64,000 nucleotides of DNA. It comes from Bacteroidota bacterium (GTDB taxonomy: Bacteria; Bacteroidota; JABWAT01). The stretch lies in assembly GCA_023151185.1 (NCBI GenBank), contig JAKLJL010000003.1, positions 296,930 through 360,929 of the forward strand, given 5' to 3'. The notes beneath the pieces are model-generated. The model had not been told where the DNA came from and made no database searches. It saw only the letters and a program-made list of their open reading frames with translations. Each line of letters starts with the position of its first letter. The first letter of the stretch is position 1. A program made the translations under genes and the position numbers. Of the stretch, positions 61,869 through 64,000 are shown piece after piece.

Positions 61869-64000
61869 ATGATATATTCTTTTTTGCTTGCAATCATCCT
61901 TTTAATTGTTCCCAAAGCATTGTATTCACAGTCAATTGAATACAGAATTTCCAAGCAGTCTTTCGAACAAACGTTAAATGCAATGATGAAAGCTGGGAAG
62001 TTTTCGTTTCACACAATCAATAACGAACCTCAATTGCCATCAATTTTTATAAGCGAAAATGGTGTAACTGGGTATATTACACCATACTTTCATGAATACT
62101 CAGTCAATATTGAGGGGTGTTCAATAAGCATTTCTGATACCGCGCTTGGAATTTTTATGCCAAATGTTGATTTCTGTTTTTTTGGGGAGGGAAATAAAAT
62201 TGAAGCAAGCTTGTCTGTGTTATCTTCTAGCTATCAAGGCACATGTAAGATTTCAGAAGGAGGAGCTCCCCCGGTCCGAAAAACCGCAAATGGGAGCATA
62301 AACACACGACTTTCTCTGTTAATCGGGGATGGTAAAGGAATAGCGCCAGACACACTTTTTGTTTATTTTGATAAGACTTTTGCATCACTTTCCGAGATAA
62401 GTAATTTTGCTACTTGCGAATCATTTATTGATTTTGGAGTTTCGGCTCCGGCACTAGATAAAATGCCTATTGATAGTACAAAGATTGAGTTGTTCACCTT
62501 TACTAAAAATTCAATGTATAATTTCTCCCTTGCCCAAATTATTTTGATGCCATCCACTGATGAAATAGTTATAACAATTCCATTAATATCAAAACCACCA
62601 ATAATTCAGGTTGAAAATAATCTTGAAGGAACTATTCAAAGAGGGAAAGTTCAGTTAAAAAAATATAATGAGCAAATATATTCAATTACAGAAAAAAGTG
62701 GATTTGCAATTTATGATGATCTTCAAGGTGAGTACAATGCTTATTTTATTGATGATAATTTTGAAAGTGGAAATAGCAGATTCAGGTTTCAATCAGCAAA
62801 AAAAATTGCAAATTTAAAAAGTATTGAACCTGCATCTCTTATTGGTGATAGGCAAATTAAAATATTACCCGGCTTCCTTGATACAAAATATTATGGAGAT
62901 TACGCCAAACAAAATAAATTGATATTAAACAATTCATTTGATGGAGTTCTCGCAAATAGCGGAACTATGAAAATGGATGGATCTTCCATTTTAATACCCT
63001 TTTCAGATTGGTATTTTACGTCAAAATTCAACATTCCCTATAGTTTAGAAGCAAATAACTTACAGCCCTTTGGGCTCCAATGGAAGTTTATTGGTTGGTC
63101 AGACGGTGTTAAATATAACCCTCGGGACTTATTATTACTTAATGATACAAATCTGCGGGCCTTATGGAAAGGAGATTTAACTTCCCAAACACAAGCCTGG
63201 GTACAATCTACCTCACCGTATTCCGGGAACGGGACCTCATCAGTGGTTTATTACTCAACAGATCCAACCTATCAAACCGGGTTGTGGCTTCATCAGGAAT
63301 CCGGAACTGGTACCCGTGAAATCAATCTTGCAATTGATAGCTGGACGAACAATCTGGATACGCCGCCACAATCAATGGCAGTCTCCGATTATAACCGTCA
63401 AAAATCCTATGTCGGGTATATCAATTTTGAAAGCGGAATCAAAATTGTTTCAGTACGGGAGTATATCAATGGTGTTGAAACCGGGTTCACTACCCATATA
63501 GTTAATGAGACGGACCCGGTTGTCCAGAGCTTTACCCCAAAAGCCAAACTCTATCTTTCCGGAGCACTTACAAACTATGGAACTCCCTTTCCGGCACATG
63601 CAAATTATTTTGTATTGACGGTCATTGATAGTTCTTTTATCTATACCAAAACTGCCAATTTGAACCCTGGAACTGGATTGATTGAAAGTTGGTCCGGATG
63701 GAGTACAAGTGTAAACCCGTACAAACCCAAATTCGTATCCAATGGTAAAGCGTCTTATCTGGTCTGGCTTGAAAGTGGTTCTGTAAAATGTCTGAGGTAC
63801 AAACCGGGAACAAACTGGGGAAACCCCTACACCCTGTACTCCAACGGTCCGTTTTATGACTTCGCAGCAGCAGTGTCACCAACCGATGATCTGGTGTTGA
63901 TGATGAAACGAATCAATTCAGGAGGCCCGGCACTCTGTACCGGAAAGTTTTATGTCAACGGCTCAACAATGCCGTTAACTGTTCTCGAAACCACCACGAC
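61869..64000 (+). CDS. Long exported hypothetical protein, partial, not in the ORF track
   Basis: An ATG at 61869 after AAGGAGT opens a frame with no stop through the window end: 710 complete codons, cut at 64000. I read it codon by codon. It starts with a signal peptide (MIYSFLLAIILLIVPKALYSQS). Residues about 395-435 hold a stretch like the Listeria-Bacteroides (Flg_new/InlB-type) repeat ('FIGWSDGVKYNP', then 'TNLRALW'). After that the sequence resembles sialidase or propeller-like beta repeats. The first 1.3 kb are AT-rich like the neighbours; from about 63170 it uses the GC-richer codons of the core. The ORF track shows only fragments in other frames here. The C-terminus and any sorting tail lie outside. 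Confidence 0.85.
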   Translation, partial: MIYSFLLAIILLIVPKALYSQSIEYRISKQSFEQTLNAMMKAGKFSFHTINNEPQLPSIFISENGVTGYITPYFHEYSVNIEGCSISISDTALGIFMPNVDFCFFGEGNKIEASLSVLSSSYQGTCKISEGGAPPVRKTANGSINTRLSLLIGDGKGIAPDTLFVYFDKTFASLSEISNFATCESFIDFGVSAPALDKMPIDSTKIELFTFTKNSMYNFSLAQIILMPSTDEIVITIPLISKPPIIQVENNLEGTIQRGKVQLKKYNEQIYSITEKSGFAIYDDLQGEYNAYFIDDNFESGNSRFRFQSAKKIANLKSIEPASLIGDRQIKILPGFLDTKYYGDYAKQNKLILNNSFDGVLANSGTMKMDGSSILIPFSDWYFTSKFNIPYSLEANNLQPFGLQWKFIGWSDGVKYNPRDLLLLNDTNLRALWKGDLTSQTQAWVQSTSPYSGNGTSSVVYYSTDPTYQTGLWLHQESGTGTREINLAIDSWTNNLDTPPQSMAVSDYNRQKSYVGYINFESGIKIVSVREYINGVETGFTTHIVNETDPVVQSFTPKAKLYLSGALTNYGTPFPAHANYFVLTVIDSSFIYTKTANLNPGTGLIESWSGWSTSVNPYKPKFVSNGKASYLVWLESGSVKCLRYKPGTNWGNPYTLYSNGPFYDFAAAVSPTDDLVLMMKRINSGGPALCTGKFYVNGSTMPLTVLETTT

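Overview
The window most likely comes from a bacterium of the Bacteroidota/FCB group, possibly an Ignavibacteria-, Rhodothermia- or Balneola-like lineage; I cannot narrow it further without a search. The evidence is of two kinds. Three exported proteins end in a type IX-like C-terminal sorting domain (YPNPFNP, with a final SG.Y.YRL..). Several promoters also read as the Bacteroidota form TTTG-N19/20-TAnnTTTG (in front of nuoA, a tetR gene, a histidine kinase, an EF-hand gene and an amylase). Core genes use CGG for Arg and CCG for Pro heavily and are rich in CCGG. The segment from about 57.9 to 63.2 kb is AT-rich and looks acquired.

Layout. 0-8.5 kb: a tight plus-strand run of a giant TPR protein, an acidic Pro-rich protein, a propionyl-CoA carboxylase-type beta subunit and a lipoprotein lytic transglycosylase with LysM domains. 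8.5-16.1 kb: two secreted GH13 alpha-amylases with CBM26 (and one CBM25) starch-binding modules. They share a 1.17-kb almost identical 3' segment. Three LacI-type operator sequences and a promoter precede the first. 16.4-18.9 kb: a membrane-fusion-like protein, a VTC-domain protein and a DUF4956 membrane protein. 19-25 kb: an EF-hand membrane protein, a small Cys protein, a secreted beta-helix protein and a membrane-anchored AraC regulator. 25.0-25.7 kb: three tandem minus-strand tRNA-Ser(CGA) units. Two carry the same 56-nt insertion inside the T-loop; the third is intact.

25.8-42.7 kb is one long minus-strand run: nuoABCDEFGH, a marC-family gene, nuoJKLMN, then nnr (NAD(P)HX repair), vanZ-like, thioesterase, a SecD-head-like lipoprotein and methylglyoxal synthase. 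nuoI is absent and the marC gene sits in its place. 42.8-47.2 kb: a secreted GH15-like glucoamylase-family protein, a DUF885 lipoprotein and a DsbA-like oxidoreductase. 47.3-50.7 kb: a large propeller sensor histidine kinase. 50.7-57.7 kb: a TetR-regulated tripartite ABC exporter (HlyD, two ATPases, TolC, two permeases), its genes mostly overlapping by 4 nt, with two 28-bp operators in front of tetR.

57.7-64.0 kb is the AT-rich accessory segment. It holds an exported-protein gene broken by a complete IS5-type element (18-nt terminal inverted repeats with two mismatches, TTTA duplication), an overlapping lipoprotein gene, and a long exported-protein reading frame absent from the supplied ORF track. 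That frame runs off the window and changes base composition part-way.

The most unusual structure is the T-loop insertion in the tandem tRNA-Ser genes. Next are the nuo cluster with marC in place of nuoI and the recently homogenised amylase tails. No CRISPR array, prophage or rRNA gene was seen.
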